Of a stretch of 64,000 bases of DNA, positions 11,412-25,183 are shown piece by piece. Source of the stretch: Calycina herbarum. Taxonomy: Eukaryota; Ascomycota; Leotiomycetes; Helotiales; Pezizellaceae. Each line of letters begins with the position of its first letter. The stretch's first letter is position 1. The DNA lies in contig LLEY01000002.1 of the NCBI GenBank assembly GCA_001414485.1, positions 372,001 through 436,000 on the forward strand, read 5' to 3'. The notes below the pieces were generated by a model. It made no database searches. It was not told the DNA's origin and worked only from the letters and a program-made list of their open reading frames with translations. A program made the position numbers and the translations under genes.

Positions 11412-13506
11412 CTTTAAGCACCTGCTTAGAAGTTTAGTCGCTATAGCTCTAGTAACCTCTATTACAACAGCTAGTCTAAATACTAGCTAAGTCAACATCG
11501 TAGAAATATCTAGAAGTGCTACTAGAAGAATACCTGCTAGTATATAGTTAGCTAGGAACGACGATAATATTAGTATACTAGACGTCTCCGAGCGCTATAA
11601 GGTTAAAGTACTTAAATCTATTAAAGTTAAAATACTAAACACGTATTATAGAAAGCGAAAGAAACTCGACTCGTTCCTTCTCTAGATAGATATCTACTTT
11701 AACTTTAACTCTAACAAATTCGAAGGAAATTATAATTTATAAACTATCTTTACTATCTTCTACTTAAGAGGATTAGTATTAGAATAAGCTTAGCTATATT
11801 TAGAGGATTTCTTTAAAAACGAGAATAAGAACGGAAAGATAGAATTAACTAAGATTATATTTAAATCTTAGAGAGGATTTAAGATAACTATTAGAAAAGT
11901 CTTTAGAGACTTTGACGCTATCTAAACTACTATATATAAGCTTTTAGATTTATACTAAACTAGATTAGTAATAGATTATACTAATAAATTCTAATATTAT
12001 AGAACGAAATCGGAGTAGAATACCGTCGCTCTTATAAAACTCTTCTATAAAGGATTAAAAATATATATTTATAAGGAAATAGCTAAATAGAATATATAGT
12101 TCTTAACTATTATAGGTATAATTAAGAAGATAGTCTAGTTAAATAACCGCTTATATAAATTTAGAAAGAGTAACCCTAGGTATAGAGAGAAGAGTAAATA
12201 GTTAAGAAAGTAGAAACACTTCTACGCTAAGTATAGTAAGAAAGCAAACGCTATATAGAAAAAGACCTTTTCTAAGAAAGAAGGACTTTCCTAGGAAAAG
12301 CGAAATCGTCGACGCGAGTAGAACTTATATTATAACTATAGCCTTTTAGGTTATAGAGTAAATAAGTATAGTAAGAAGAAAGACTCTAAAGAGAAAGAAT
12401 AGGTTAACGCTACTATTTAAAAAGAAGTAGCTTTACTTAATAAAATCGAACTTATAGACGATAAACTCGAAGCTAGAGGATATAATATATAGATTAAAAT
12501 AGATATCTTAGATATAATAGTAGGTATTATATATCTATAGCTAAACAAAGGAATTAAGTTATAAGTTAGTAAGGTATAAGATACTAATAATAGTAGAAAT
12601 CTACTTCTTAAAGAATATTATAATATATAGTTAGAAATAGAATATAAATTACTACTATTAATAAGTTTATTAGAGTTATTAGAATTAGAATCTAACTTAT
12701 TAGAGATAGATCTAAGAATATATAAGTCTAAATAAGATAAGATATAAGCATTTATTAGAACCTTTAAGAAAGGGAATAGATAAGTATATATAGAAAACTA
12801 GAAACCTAATTTTTAGAGCTTATATTCTACTTAAGGAATTAACTCTATAGTCTTAACTACTTATATAATATTATAGAATAAATAGAACTAAGTAACTATA
12901 GTTAGCCTAGGTGCTAGAAGAGAAACTATCGAATTCAAGGAACTAGGACTAGAATAGACAGTACTAAATAACTACCTAGAAGAGAGAGACTTATAAATAG
13001 TTACTAATTTAAAAAATAATACTACTAAATAGAAATAGTATTATCTAGAGAGTTTTAACAAATATAATAGATATCTAAAGTTAGATATTACTACCTACCT
13101 ACTTAGTTAAGATTATAAGTTAGAAATTAATAGAAAGTATTAAATACTAAAGGTAGAAAAGAGAATAGTAATATTATTTAAAAGATTAGGTAATTAGTAG
13201 ATATTTAGAATTATTTAAGTAAACCTCTAAACTACTCTAATCTAGGAATTTCACTAACTAATAGAAGGCGAATAATAGATTACTAAAATCTTATAAAGAG
13301 AGACTATTAAATAGGTTTATTATAAACTATATACTATATCTAACTAGTTAATAGAGAGATGCTTTATTAGAACTCTTCTAAGACCTAAGAGAACTATAGA
13401 AGATAGTCTAATATATAAGATAGCCTTTTCTAATAATAAAAAGGTAATATTCTTCCTAAGTTCTTAGAAAGAAGATACTAGTAAACAAAGATTTAAGGTT
13501 TATTAT

Positions 13507-13640
13507 TATTGCTGGAATCGCTTAGAATCAGTAACACGTGATCTAGAACATTCTAGAATTGTAAATTTGTATATAAATACATCCTTTCTCTTCCTCTATT
13601 TAAGAGGTTTAAGACACAATTCAAAAGCATTTTTGTAACA
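13507..13640 (+). repeat. 5' LTR of the TRIM-like element
   Basis: 134 bp. It differs from the 3' copy at about five positions, each a CpA/TpG-to-TpA type transition. Confidence 0.88.
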
Positions 13641-14009
13641 TAGTAGTAATACAGGTTCTATACAAAGTCCTTACAGACTGTATAGTAAGGGGGCTGCAAA
13701 TGCTGTGTTCTCCCGCAGATCTGGATAAGACTAGAATAGCTAGGCAACCTGCGTAATCAAAGCACCTATACGCATAAGGAGTCGGTCTCCTTATAAAACA
13801 AAAACTGAAGGAGTCGGTCTCCTTATAAAATAAGAACCGGAGGAACATCCCACCTCTCTAAATACTCGGGTGAAAGACGTACAGTTTACTTATATACCTA
13901 TGGTTTTCCCCTTCTGTTAGAGGTCCACTGGAATTTAGAAGGAGGGTTTTTTACTCCAGGGTATCTATCCCTATATACTGATTCAGGGTGTGTACTGATT
14001 CAGGGGGAG

Positions 14010-14143
14010 TGTTGCTGGAATCGCTTAGAATCAGTAACACGTGATCTAGAACATTCTAGAATTGTAAATTTGTATATAAATACATTCTTTCTCTTCCTCT
14101 ATTTAAGAGGTTTAAGGTACAATTCAAAAGCATTTTTGTAATA
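14010..14143 (+). repeat. 3' LTR of the TRIM-like element
   Basis: 134 bp, starting TGTTGCTGG directly after the purine tract and ending GTAATA before the ATTAT duplication. Confidence 0.88.
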
Positions 14144-17100
14144 ATTATATTAAACTAGAAATTTATACTACTACTAGTAAAAATCAACTTATAGTAATAA
14201 CAAAGATAAGAAGAAAGAAACTCCGAGTTCTAATTAACTCTAGAGCGACGGGTAATTTCCTTTCCTTAATAGCTCTAAAGAAGCTAAACATTCTAATCAA
14301 AGGTATAAAGCTATACTACCTAGAGGTAGTTAATAGAATAGACGTTGCTTATTAAGATAGGATTATTAATTAGTAAACTATTCTAATAAAAGTTAATATC
14401 GAAGGATACTACTTAGATATATAATTTAATATTATTAAAATAAGTAGTAAGGAAGTAATACTTAGTATATTATAGATTTAAGAACATAATCTAGATATTA
14501 ACTAGAAGGTACGAATAATAACCTTTAGTCGATATAATTACGTAGGTTTATAATTATAACTATAAGGCTAGAATAAGATTAGCGCTACCTCTTCTAATAC
14601 GCTAGAACACCTCGTCTAAGGTCCTCTATAGGTTAGTAAGACAGCTAATAACAGAATACCTATATAGTATAGAGAATTTAAAGCTTTGTTTAAAAACCTA
14701 GAAGACTTATAAGCTTTACTAGAACATCGTCTATAAGATTATAAGATTAAGATAAAGAAGAGTTATTACCTCTTAAAGCAGAAGCTTTAGTTATATAACT
14801 AGAAAAGCCTATAAAGAATAGAAAGTTATATAAAGAAAGGTATTAAGAAAGGTTATATTAGAAAATCTAAGTTACTAATTACTTTAAATATACTTATTAT
14901 TAAGAAAAAAGACAACCTAGATAGAAGAGTATATATTAATTATAGAGAAGTAAATTATACTATAGTTAAGAACGCTTATCTACTACTAGCTAGCTAATAC
15001 TTATAAGATAAGTTAGATAAGATAGTATAGTTTATAAAATTAGATTAATAAAACGCTTATTAACTTATATAAATAAAAGTTAGAGACGAATAGAAAATAG
15101 TATTCGTCTTACTATTAGGCCTTTATAAATATATAGTTATACTATTTAGACTATATAACGTACTAGCTATATATTAAAGATAAAATAATAATATCTTAGA
15201 AGATCTTCTAAGAGTAATAGTAATCTATTATCTAGATAATATTCTAATCTTCTTAGAGAAAGAAGAGGAATATAAGAGATATATAAGAGAAGTTCTACGT
15301 CGACTACTTAAGATAGATTCCTATCTTAAACTCTTAAAATACGAGTTTAGAGTAACTTAGACACTTTTCCTAGAATAGATATTTAGCTTAGAGAAAATAG
15401 AAATAGATCTAGTAAAGATCTAAGATATCCTAAACTAGAAGTTACTAGAGAATATCAAGGATATATAGTCCTTTCTTAGATTTATAAACTTTTATCGTCT
15501 ATTTATCTAAGACTATATAAAGATTACTAAACTAATATTAGTACTAGTAAAAAAGGCTATTAAGTTTATTTAGAATAAATAAGCTAAGAACGCTTTTTAA
15601 AGAATTAAAGCGAGGTTTATAGAAAAACCTATTTTATACGATTTCAACGTAGATAAGCCTAGTATAATTAAAATAGACGCTTTAAATATAGTAGTAGATA
15701 CGATTTACTTATAACTAAATAATAAAGAGAAACTTATATCTATTATATATTATTCTAAAATATTTAACCTAGTATAATAAAACTATAGTATCTTTAATAA
15801 AGAATTACTTACTATAGTATTAGCTTTAGAATACTAGAGAATCTATTTATAGCTAGTAAAATACTAAGTTATAGTTTTATCCGACTATAAGAACTTTAAG
15901 ACATTTATAATAACTAAGGAACTTACGACTAAATAGTTAGCTAGATAGTTAAAAATATTAAGAGGTTTTAATATCGTTATTTAATATATAAAGAGAATGT
16001 TAAATACTCGAGCTAATACTCTTAGCTAGAAACCTAGATATAAAGAAGATAAGAAGTATAAGAAGATTATAATCTTAAAAACTCTTAAGAATAGAGATCT
16101 AGCTCTAATAGTTTATAAAGTTGTAGTTCTAGAGAAGATTAACCTCTAGAGAGATAAAATCTAGAATACTTAAGAAAAAGAATAACCTTAGATATTATAA
16201 GAAGAATAAGATTATAAAGATAGATATAAGAAAGGAAGACTTTAGATTCCTAAATTATATATAAAAGAATTTATTTAAGAATACTATATAGTACTAGTAT
16301 ATAGTTATTAAGGAATTCGTAGAACTATTTAGTAGATAAAGAAATACTACTATATTAATTAATTATCTATAATAGTTAAGAAAGTAATAACAGAGTATAA
16401 TACCTATACTAGGAATAAGACTTCCTACTATATACCTTATAAACAGATATATACTACTCTAATACTATAAATATCTTAGAAATTAATATCCTAGGATTTT
16501 ATTATTAAGTTACTAAAATCTAAAGATCTAATAATAGAAGTTAAGTATAACTCGATCCTAGTTATTATAGAACGACTTACGAAGTATATAATTCTAGTAC
16601 TATATATAAAGTTAAGTATAGCTAAGAAATTAGCATTTGTATTCCTTAAAGAGGTAGTCTTAAGATATAAGCTATTTAAAGAAATACTCTTAAATAGAGA
16701 TAAACTCTTTACTTCTAAATTTTAGATCGCTCTTATAAAACGATTAGATACGAAAAGAAAGCTCTTAATAGCTTTTTACTCTTAGATAAATAAAGAAAAT
16801 AAACGTATAAATTAAATAGTTAAAATATATCTTTATTATTATATAAACTACTAGTAAAACAACTAGGTAGAACTATTACTCCTAGTATAGTTTACTTATA
16901 ATAGTTTAGTAATAGAAATAATACTTATTATACTATTCTACGCTAATTATAAATATAAATTAATAGTATATTAAGAACTACTATCTATAACTATTAATAA
17001 TCAGCTCGCTTATATTTAGGTCTTAAAAATCAAAAGTCTATATAAGGAACTTATAGAGGATTTATAGTTCGTAGCTAAGAGAAATATATACTACTATAAT

Positions 17101-17619
17101 AAACGACGTAGTTAGAAGCTAATACTAAAAGAGAGAGATAAAGTCTACTTAGTACGAAAGAATATTAATATAAAAAGACCTAGTAATAAACTAGACTATA
17201 AAAAACTTAGATTATTTAAAATTAAATAAGTTAAAGAACCTTTAAATTATAAACTAGTACTACTAAGAATAATAAACATCTATCTAGTATTCTATATATC
17301 CCTACTCGAACTAGTACTACTAGAAGCCTTACTAGCTCTACTTATAGAAATTCAACTAGTAAACCTAAATACTAAATATAAAGTTAAAAGGATTCTTAAC
17401 TATAGACTTATTAGAGAATAAGTTAAGTACTTAGTTAAATAGTTAGATTATCTATACTTAGAGAATACTTAGAAGCTAAGAAGTAAACTTAACTATTACT
17501 TAGTAGAACTTTAGAAATTCTACTAACGAAACCTAGGTTTACCTATATCTCGTAGTTAGGAGAAAAGGACTTAAGAAAGACTAGGTTAAGACCTAGGTCG
17601 AAAGCGAGGTTAGAAGTAG

Positions 17620-17910
17620 GAAGAGTAGCTAGTCTAATAGCCTCTTCTTCTTTATACTCTTTTTCCTTCTATTCTTCTTTTTTCTTCTTTTCTAGATTTT
17701 TAGTAGTATCTAGTTTATCTAGAGAACTAAGACCAGCTACTATTATCTTCTTTTCTCTTTCTAGAAGAAGACGTTTTTATTATCGAAGTTAGAGGATTTT
17801 CACTATTACCTCTTTCTCTTAGAAGTTAAGACAGGCTTTCTGTTTTTTAATAGAAGCCTAGTCTAAAAGAGAAGGTATCTAGTTTCGTTTATAATAATCG
17901 TATAATTTGC
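17620..17910 (-). pseudogene. Antisense coiled-coil frame of element A, between pol and 3' LTR
   Basis: On the minus strand this stretch reads as a charged coiled-coil protein fragment. The phrases KKKKEE, EKEYKEEEA and ASIKKQKA line up with the same region of element C (24150-24500), which reads ASIEKQEEKLEREEEEA. Agreement of the two copies, despite RIP in each, suggests a protein-coding gene once transcribed against gag-pol. Function is unknown. Stops are of the RIP type. Confidence 0.55.
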
Positions 17911-18184
17911 TCTACCTAGTATAGACAGAGTAACGGGAATATTAATCGCTGTAAATAGTAATATATTAATAAGACTTACTAGCTAGGTCAAGGGATTTTT
18001 TATAATAAGTATAAGAAGATATCTCGTTACTATATCGTTTAATATAATTTCTAAGAGCTTAATACTTAGTACGCTTCTTATTATTAGAAGACGGTATAAT
18101 AAAAGCAGGAGAAGACTACTAGCCTCTTATAGTATCTTCTTAGTCTATACTTAAGCGTAGAGACACGCTAGGCTAAGAGAATAG

Positions 18185-18477
18185 TATTACGAATTACGTT
18201 ATATAGTAAGTAGTCTAGATAGCGCTCTAATAGAATAAGATATAACGTCTAGGAAATAGAAGGTAATATAGAAGAGAATTAGTAATATAAAGATATTAAA
18301 GGATTCTAGGATCTTACTATTAGAAACGTGTTAGAAGTTATATAATAAAGAGGATTACCTAGGTTAACTAGCGACCTAGTCGATCTAGTCGACTAGGTTA
18401 ATAAGCGATCCTATCTACCTAGGAAAGTCGAAGGTTCTATATAAGACTAGTATATCTACTATTAGATAGAAGCTTCG
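18185..18477 (+). repeat. 3' LTR of element A, first part
   Basis: 293 bp starting TATTACGAATTACG, a RIP form of TGTTACGAATCACG. It ends at CTTCG (18473-18477), the duplicated target of element C. The LTR resumes at 25184. Confidence 0.9.
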
Positions 18478-18925
18478 TGTTACGAATCACGTTATACGTA
18501 GTAAGTAGTTCAGACGGCGCTCTAATAGAATAAGGTACGATATCTAGGAAATAGAAGGTAGTATAAGAGGGAATCGGTAATATAAAGGCATTTAGGTATT
18601 CTAGGATCTTATTATTAGATAACTGTTAGAGGTTATATAATAGATCCCGTTAGATCCTATAAGAGATCTAAAAGGATCTAGGGATCTAGGCTTATATAGG
18701 GATTCAGATAAGTATAAAGGGTTCTATATAAGACTAGCACGTCTGCTATTAGATAGGAGCTTTGTACTTAACTTTAGTTATTAATCTTATTATCTTATTT
18801 AATATCTTTAATATAAGTAACGAGTTTACTTCTAAGTGAATAACCTATTACGTCTATACTTCTTATCTATATACTAACCTTCGAGACTTAGTCACCTTTG
18901 TTTAGTTCGTTTAAGTTTCGTTATA
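18478..18925 (+). repeat. 5' LTR of element C
   Basis: 448 bp, nearly identical to 24731-25178 and a few bases shorter than the LTRs of element A. Confidence 0.92.
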
Positions 18926-18959
18926 CTTTAAGCACCTACTTAGAAGTACTACTGATATA

Positions 18960-21900
18960 ATGTCGAAAACTACGCTATCCTTAAGTTTAACCTCTATACT
19001 GCCCCCAGCGCTAATAATACTAGTAGCGTCAGTTACTACTCTTAGGGAGGAAGTGAAGTTGCTAGTATCTAAAACGTTTAATAGCTCTCTAGAAAAACTT
19101 ACTAAGTTTATTATAAAAGCTTTAATATACTTGAACTTTTATTCGACATAGTTTACTTACGAAACTGATTAAGTTATATAGCTTACTACCTGTCTTAAGA
19201 GAGTAGTATATAACTAGATAGAGCTATATTTAGAGGATTTTTAAAAGAATAAAATATTAAATAGAAAAGTATTAAACCTTATAAGTAAAAGTACTTAAGG
19301 ATTGTTTTTAACTATTACTAGATTTAAGAAAGGAATTAACTAAGCGTTTATAGATATAGATTTAAAGAAAAAAGCAGTACGAGCTTTATATAGCCTCTGA
19401 TAAAAGGGTTTAGTAGCTAAATACACGTTAATGTTCTAATAGTACTCTACACGTCTTAGTTAGAACGATAAAGCCTTATATAAGTAGTACTATAGAGGAT
19501 TAAAAGACAGTATTAAGGATAAATTAGCTAGGGATAACTTCTTAGATATACTCGACGAGTTAACTAATAATACGATTAAAATCGATAATCGGAATTATAA
19601 GAGGAGTCTAGAGAAAAAGAGTAGTTATAGATATCGATATTAAGGAAAAGGTAGGAAAAAAGACTATAGAGAGCTTATAGAAGTTAACGTTACTTAGAAG
19701 TGTTAGGTCTTAGGAAAAGGAACTTAAGAAAGAGACCTACTAAAGAAAGGACTTCCTTAGAAAGAGCGAGATCGTCGTTATAAGTAGAACTTGTATTATA
19801 ACTATAGCCTTTCTAGCTATAGAGCAAATGAGTATAGTAAGAAGAAAGACTCTAAAGGGAAATAAGCGAACGCTACTATCTAAAAAGAAGTAGCTTTACT
19901 AAAAAGAATAGAACTTACAAACGAAGAGCTCGAGGCTAGGGGATATAGTACGCAGATTGAAACAGATACCTTAGATATATTAACAGGCGCTATATACCTA
20001 TAGCTAGGCGAAGGAATCGAACTCTAAAACAGTAAGGTATAAGACACTAATAATAGTAGGAATCTACTTCTTAAAGAATATTATAATATACGATTAGAAA
20101 TAGAATACGGATTCCCTCTTTAAGTAGAGTACGAGTTACTACTATTAATAAGTTTATTAGAGTTATTAGAATTAGAATCTGATTTATTAGAAATGAATCT
20201 AAGAATATATAAGCCTAAGAAAGGCAAGATATAGGTATTTATTAGAACCTTTAAGAGAGGGAATAGATAGGTATATATAGAATACTAGAAACCTGATTTC
20301 TAGAGCTTATATTCTACTTAAGGAATTAACTCTACTATTTTAACTACCTATAAAATAGTTTAGAATAAGTAGGATAGAATAACATTAGTAAGCCTTATTA
20401 CTAGAAGGGAAACTGTCGAATTTAAAGAACCTAGACTAGAATAAGTAGTATTTAGTAAGCTATCTAGAATACCTAAGATAGGAGATACTTAGATAGTCGT
20501 AGATCTTTAGGAAGAAACTAGCTTATAGTAATAACAGGGTTCTAACGACTTTATAAGACGCTCTAAACCTAGTTTTTTAGGTATACTACTTGATAATAAG
20601 GAAGCTATACTAGAAATAAGAGGCTAGTATACTATAGTCGCTTTAGTTAGAAAAGTCGAGGTAATATTTCAGGAACCTAGAAGTAGAAGGTTGTTTAGTA
20701 TAATCTTCTAAGAGATGAACGAATATAATATAGACTAAGAAACAGAGTTAGTATAGAGAGAACTCTACTAACTAATAATTAGAGAGCTAAGTACTACTTC
20801 TAGAGAAAGTTAGTTAGTTATAACTATAAAGATAAAAGGAAAGGAACTTCGAGTTATAATTAACTTAGGAGTAATAAGTAATTTCCTCTCCTTAATAGCT
20901 TTAAAAAAGCTAAACGTTCTAATTAAGAATATGAAACTATATTATCTAGGGGTAGTTAATAGAATAGACGTTGTCTACTAAAACGGGATTATTAATTAGT
21001 AAACTATTCTAATAAAAGTTAATATCGAAGAATACTATTTAGATATATAATTCGATATTATTAAAATAGGAAGTAAGGAGGTAATACTTAGTATACTATA
21101 GATTTAGGAATATAATCTAGATATTGATTAGAAGGTACGAATAATAACCTTTAGTCGATATAATTACGTAGGATTATAATTATAACTATAAGGCTAGAAC
21201 GAGGTTAGCGCCACCTCTTCTAAGACGCTAGAACACCTTGTCTAGGGTCCTCTATAGACTAGTAAGAAAGCTGATAATGAAATACCTATATAGTATAGAG
21301 AATTTAAAGCTTTGTTTAAAAACCTAGAAGACTTACGAGCCTTACTAGAACATTGTTTATAGGATTATAAGATTAAATTAAAAGAGGGTTATTACCTCTT
21401 AAAGTAGAAGCTTTAGTTATATAACTAGAAAAGCCTATAGAGGATAGAAAGTTATATAAAGGAAGGTATTAAGAAGAGATATATTAGAAGATCTAAGTTG
21501 CTAATTACCTTAAATATACTTATTATTAAGAAGAAAGACGATCTAGATAGAAGAGTATATATTAATTATTAGAAAGTAAATTATACTATAGTTAAGAACG
21601 CTTATTTACTACTACTTAGCTAATACTTATAGAATAAGTTAGATAAGGTAGTACGATTTATAAAACTAGATTAACGAAACGCTTATAGACTTATATAAAT
21701 AAAAGTCGAGAACGAATAGAAGATAGTATTTACCTTACTATTAGGCCTTTATAAATATATAGTTAGACTATTTAAACTCTATAATATACCAGCTATATAT
21801 TAGAGATGAAATAATAATATTTTAAGAGATCTTCTAAGAGTAATAGTAATCTATTATCTAGATAATATTTTAATCTTCTTAGAAAAAGAAGAAGAATATA

Positions 21901-24080
21901 AGAGATATGTTAAAGAAGTTTTATAATATCTTATAAGAGTAAATTCTTAGTTAAAACTCTTGAAATACGAGTTTAGAGTAACTTAGACACTTTTCCTAGG
22001 ATAGGTATTTAGCTTAGAGAAAATAGAAATAGATCTAGTAAAAATCTAAGACGTTTTAAACTAGAAATTACTAGAGAACGTAAAAGATATATAATCCTTC
22101 CTTAGATTTATAAACTTTTACTATCTATTTATATAAGACTATACGAAGATTACTAAACTAATGTTAGTACTAGTTAAAAAAGCTATGAAGTTTATATAGA
22201 ATAAATAGACGGAAAATGCTTTTTAGAAAAACCTATTCTATACGATTTCGACGTAGATAAACCTAGTATAATTGAAATAGACACCTTAGACATAGTAGTA
22301 GGTGCGATTTACCTATAACTAAATAATAAGAGAAAACTTATACCTGTTATATATTATTCTAAAATATTTAACCTAGTATAATAAAACTATAGTATTTTTA
22401 ATAAGGAACTACTTATTATAGTATTAGCTTTAGAATACTAGAGAATTTATTTATAGCTAGTAAAATACCTAGTTATAGTTTTATCTAACTATAAGAACCT
22501 TAGAATATTTATAATAACTAAGGAACTTATAACTAGACGATTAGCTAGATAGGTAGAGATATTAGAAGGATTTGATATTATTATTTAGTATATAAAAGGA
22601 ACGTTGAATGCTCGAGCTAATGCTCTTAGCTAGAAACCTAGATATAAGGGAAATAAGAAGTATAAGAAGATTATAATCTTAAAAACTCTTAAGAATAGAG
22701 ACTTAGTACCTACTATATACGAAATAGTAGTAATGAATAATATCTAGATAGATAAAATTTAGAATATATATAAGAGTTATAACTAATATATAAAAGGGAA
22801 ATTATAGGTTCCTAGCTCGTATATAAGAGAGTTTATATAAGAATACTATGCTATACCTGCTTATAGTTACTAAGGAATTCGTAGAACTCTCTAGAGGATA
22901 AGATAATACTACTATGTTAATCGGTTATCTACGATAGTTAAGGAAGTAATAGCGGAATATAATACCTATACTAGGAATAAGGCTTCCTACTATACTCCTT
23001 ATAGATAGATAAACACTACTCTAATACTATAGATACCTTAGAAATTAATATTTATAGATTTTATTATTAAATTACTAAAATCTAAAGATCTAATAATAGG
23101 AGTTAAGTATAACTCGATCCTAGTTATTATAGAATAACTTATAAAGTATATAATTCTAATAGTATATATAGAGTTAAGTATAGCTAAGGAATTAGCATTT
23201 ATATTCCTTAGAGAAGTAGTCTTAAGATATAGACTACCTAAAGAAATACTCTTAGACAGAGATAAGCTCTTTACTTCGAAATTTTAGATTACTCTTATAG
23301 AACGATTAGGTATAAAAAGAAAGCTCTTTATAGCTTTTTACTCTTAAATAAATAGAGGAAATAAATAGATAAATTAAGTAGTTAAAATATACCTTTGTTA
23401 TTATATAAACTACTAGTAAGACAACTAGGTAGAACTACTGCCCTTAGTATAGTTTACTTATAATAGTTTAGTAATAGAAATAATACTTATTATACTATTC
23501 TATACTAACTTTAGATATAAATTAATAGTATATTAAGAACTACTATCTATAACTATCGACAACTAACTTACTCGTGTTTATATCTTAAAAATTAAGAGTC
23601 TATATAAGGAACTTATAAAAGACCTATAATTTATAGTAGAAAGAAATATATACTACTATAATAAACGACGTAGTTAGGAGCTAATGCTAAAAGAGGGGGA
23701 TAAAGTCTACTTAGTATAAAAAGACTAAGTAATAAACTAGATTATAAAAAACTTAGACTATTTAAAATTAAACGAGTTAAGAGACCTTTAAATTATAAAT
23801 TAGTACTACTAAAAATAATAAACATTTACCTAATATTCTATATATCCTTACTTAAACTAGTACTACTAAGAGTACTACTAGCTCTACTTATAGAAATTTA
23901 ACTAGTAAACCTAAACGCTGAATATAAAGTTAAGAGGATTCTTAACTATAAACTTATTAGAGGATAAGTTAAGTATTTAATAAAATAGTTAAATTACCTA
24001 TACTTAGAAAATACTTAGGAGCTAAGAAGTAATCTTAACTATTGCCTAGTAGAACTTTAGGAATTCTACTAACGAAACCT
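18960..24080 (+). pseudogene. RIP-destroyed gag-pol of element C
   Basis: A 63-codon start of gag survives at 18960-19151 (MSKTTLSLSLTSILPP...). The CCHC knuckle region lies near 19790-19835. The reverse transcriptase box reads YLDN at 21855-21866, integrase follows around 22850-23600, and reading similarity to element A ends near 24080. The active-site aspartate codon is mutated as in A, and stops are of the TAG/TAA type. Confidence 0.85.
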
Positions 24081-24149
24081 AGGTTTACCTATATCTTATA
24101 GTCTAAAGGAAAAGCCTTAAGGAAGGCTAGGTTAAGACCTATCTCGGAT

Positions 24150-24500
24150 TAGGAACTAATAGGAATAGGCGGAGCTACTAGATAGGCAACCTCTGCCTTT
24201 TACTATTCTTTTTCCTTTCTCTCTTTCTCCTCTTTCTCTTTCCTTTCTATCTCCTTAGCAGCGTTGAGTTTATTAAGAAAACGAAGCTCTTAATAGGATA
24301 TTTCACGCTGCCTTTCTTTTAGAAAGGCCTTCTGCTTTCGCAATCGTAGAATCCTCGCTATTGCCTCCTCCTCCTCTCTCTCTAGCTTCTCCTCTTGTTT
24401 TTCGATAGAGGCCTAGTTACTAGTATAGGGAACGTTCTTCTCTTAGGCGTCGTCGGTCCCGTTATACTTTAGCTTTGACCGAACGTATTTAGAATATTAA
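24150..24500 (-). pseudogene. Antisense coiled-coil frame of element C
   Basis: The minus strand reads a long lysine/glutamate-rich coiled coil: EKQEEKLEREEEEA near 24403-24350, then KQKAFLKERQ, LNAAKEIERKEKEEK and further KE repeats. Few stops interrupt it compared with the plus strand. Position and sequence agree with 17620-17910 in element A. It is probably an extra gene of this gypsy family, transcribed opposite to gag-pol. The upstream part up to about 24660 may belong to it as well. Confidence 0.58.
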
Positions 24501-24730
24501 GAGGATTAGAAGGAATCTATAAAACATCTACGCTTTTAGGAAGCGTAGCGAGAGTATAGTAATATTTCGTTATAAACTATTTTAATACTTTTTATAAGAA
24601 GTATACGTTCTTCTTTCTTCTTCTATATAAGGTAGGATATAATAGAAAGGAAAGGATGCTACTAGTACCTTAACCGAGTTCCTTAGCTTATACTTAAGTG
24701 TAAGAACATACTAGGCTAAGAAGGGGATAG

Positions 24731-25178
24731 TGTTACGAATCACGTTATACGTAGTAAGTAGTCTAGACAGCGCTCTAATAGGATAAGGCACGATATCTAG
24801 GAAATAGAAGGTAGTATAAGAGGGAATTAGTAATATAAAGGTATTTAGGTATTCTAGGATCTTACTATTAGATAACTGTTAGAGGTTATATAATAGATCC
24901 TATTAGATCCTATAAGAGATCTAAAAGGATCTAGGGATCTAGGCTTATATAGGGATCTAGATAGGTATAAAGGGTTCTATATAAGACTAGCACGTCTGCT
25001 ATTAGATAGGAGCTTCGTACTTAACTTTAGTTATTAATCTTATTATCTTATTTAATATCTTTGGTATAAGTAACGAGTTTACTTCTAAGTGAATAACCTA
25101 TCGCGTCTATACTTCTTATCTGTATACTAACCTTCGAGACTTAGTCACCTTTGTTTAGTTCGTTTGAGTTTCGTTATA
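24731..25178 (+). repeat. 3' LTR of element C
   Basis: 448 bp from TGTTACGAATCACG to TTTCGTTATA, followed by the CTTCG duplication and then the second part of element A's 3' LTR. Confidence 0.92.
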
Positions 25179-25183
25179 CTTCG

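Larger units (their letters stand above)
13507..14143 (+). mobile_element. Small non-autonomous LTR element (TRIM-like), scarcely RIP-mutated
   Basis: Two nearly identical 134-bp LTRs (13507-13640 and 14010-14143) flank a 369-bp interior with no coding capacity. Termini are TGTTGC...GTAACA or RIP variants. A perfect ATTAT target duplication lies at 13502-13506 and 14144-14148. The purine tract CAGGGGGAG sits right before the 3' LTR. The termini and purine tract resemble Copia-type elements. Base composition is normal, with intact CpA and TpG, so it arrived after element A had been mutated or escaped RIP because of its size. The interior holds two tandem copies of a palindrome (AAGGAGTCGGTCTCCTT) at 13777-13828. 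Confidence 0.9.
11640..17530 (+). pseudogene. RIP-destroyed gag-pol of element A
   Basis: The gag region near 11640-12400 still reads like Ty3-type gag (KRKKLDSFL, NSNKFEG, FYLRG) and ends in a CCHC knuckle near 12329-12372 whose cysteines have become tyrosines. The reverse transcriptase box reads YLDN at 15229-15240, an aspartate codon having changed from GAC/GAT to AAT. RNase H follows near 15650-15900 and integrase near 16250-16950. There are dozens of TAA/TAG stops. The frame is also cut by the element at 13507-14143. Confidence 0.85.
18478..25178 (+). mobile_element. Ty3/gypsy element 'C', full length, nested in the 3' LTR of element A
   Basis: Same family as element A. The 448-bp LTRs are 18478-18925 and 24731-25178, both starting TGTTACGAATCACG and ending TTTCGTTATA. 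The perfect CTTCG duplication (18473-18477 and 25179-25183) and the clean resumption of element A's LTR at 25184 prove the nesting. Its internal region is somewhat less decayed than that of A but still has frequent TAA/TAG stops. Confidence 0.94.

Noticed and set aside
13621..13848. 75-codon minus-strand frame in the small LTR element
   Set aside because: Covers the LTR end and the duplicated palindrome; chance frame in a non-coding element.
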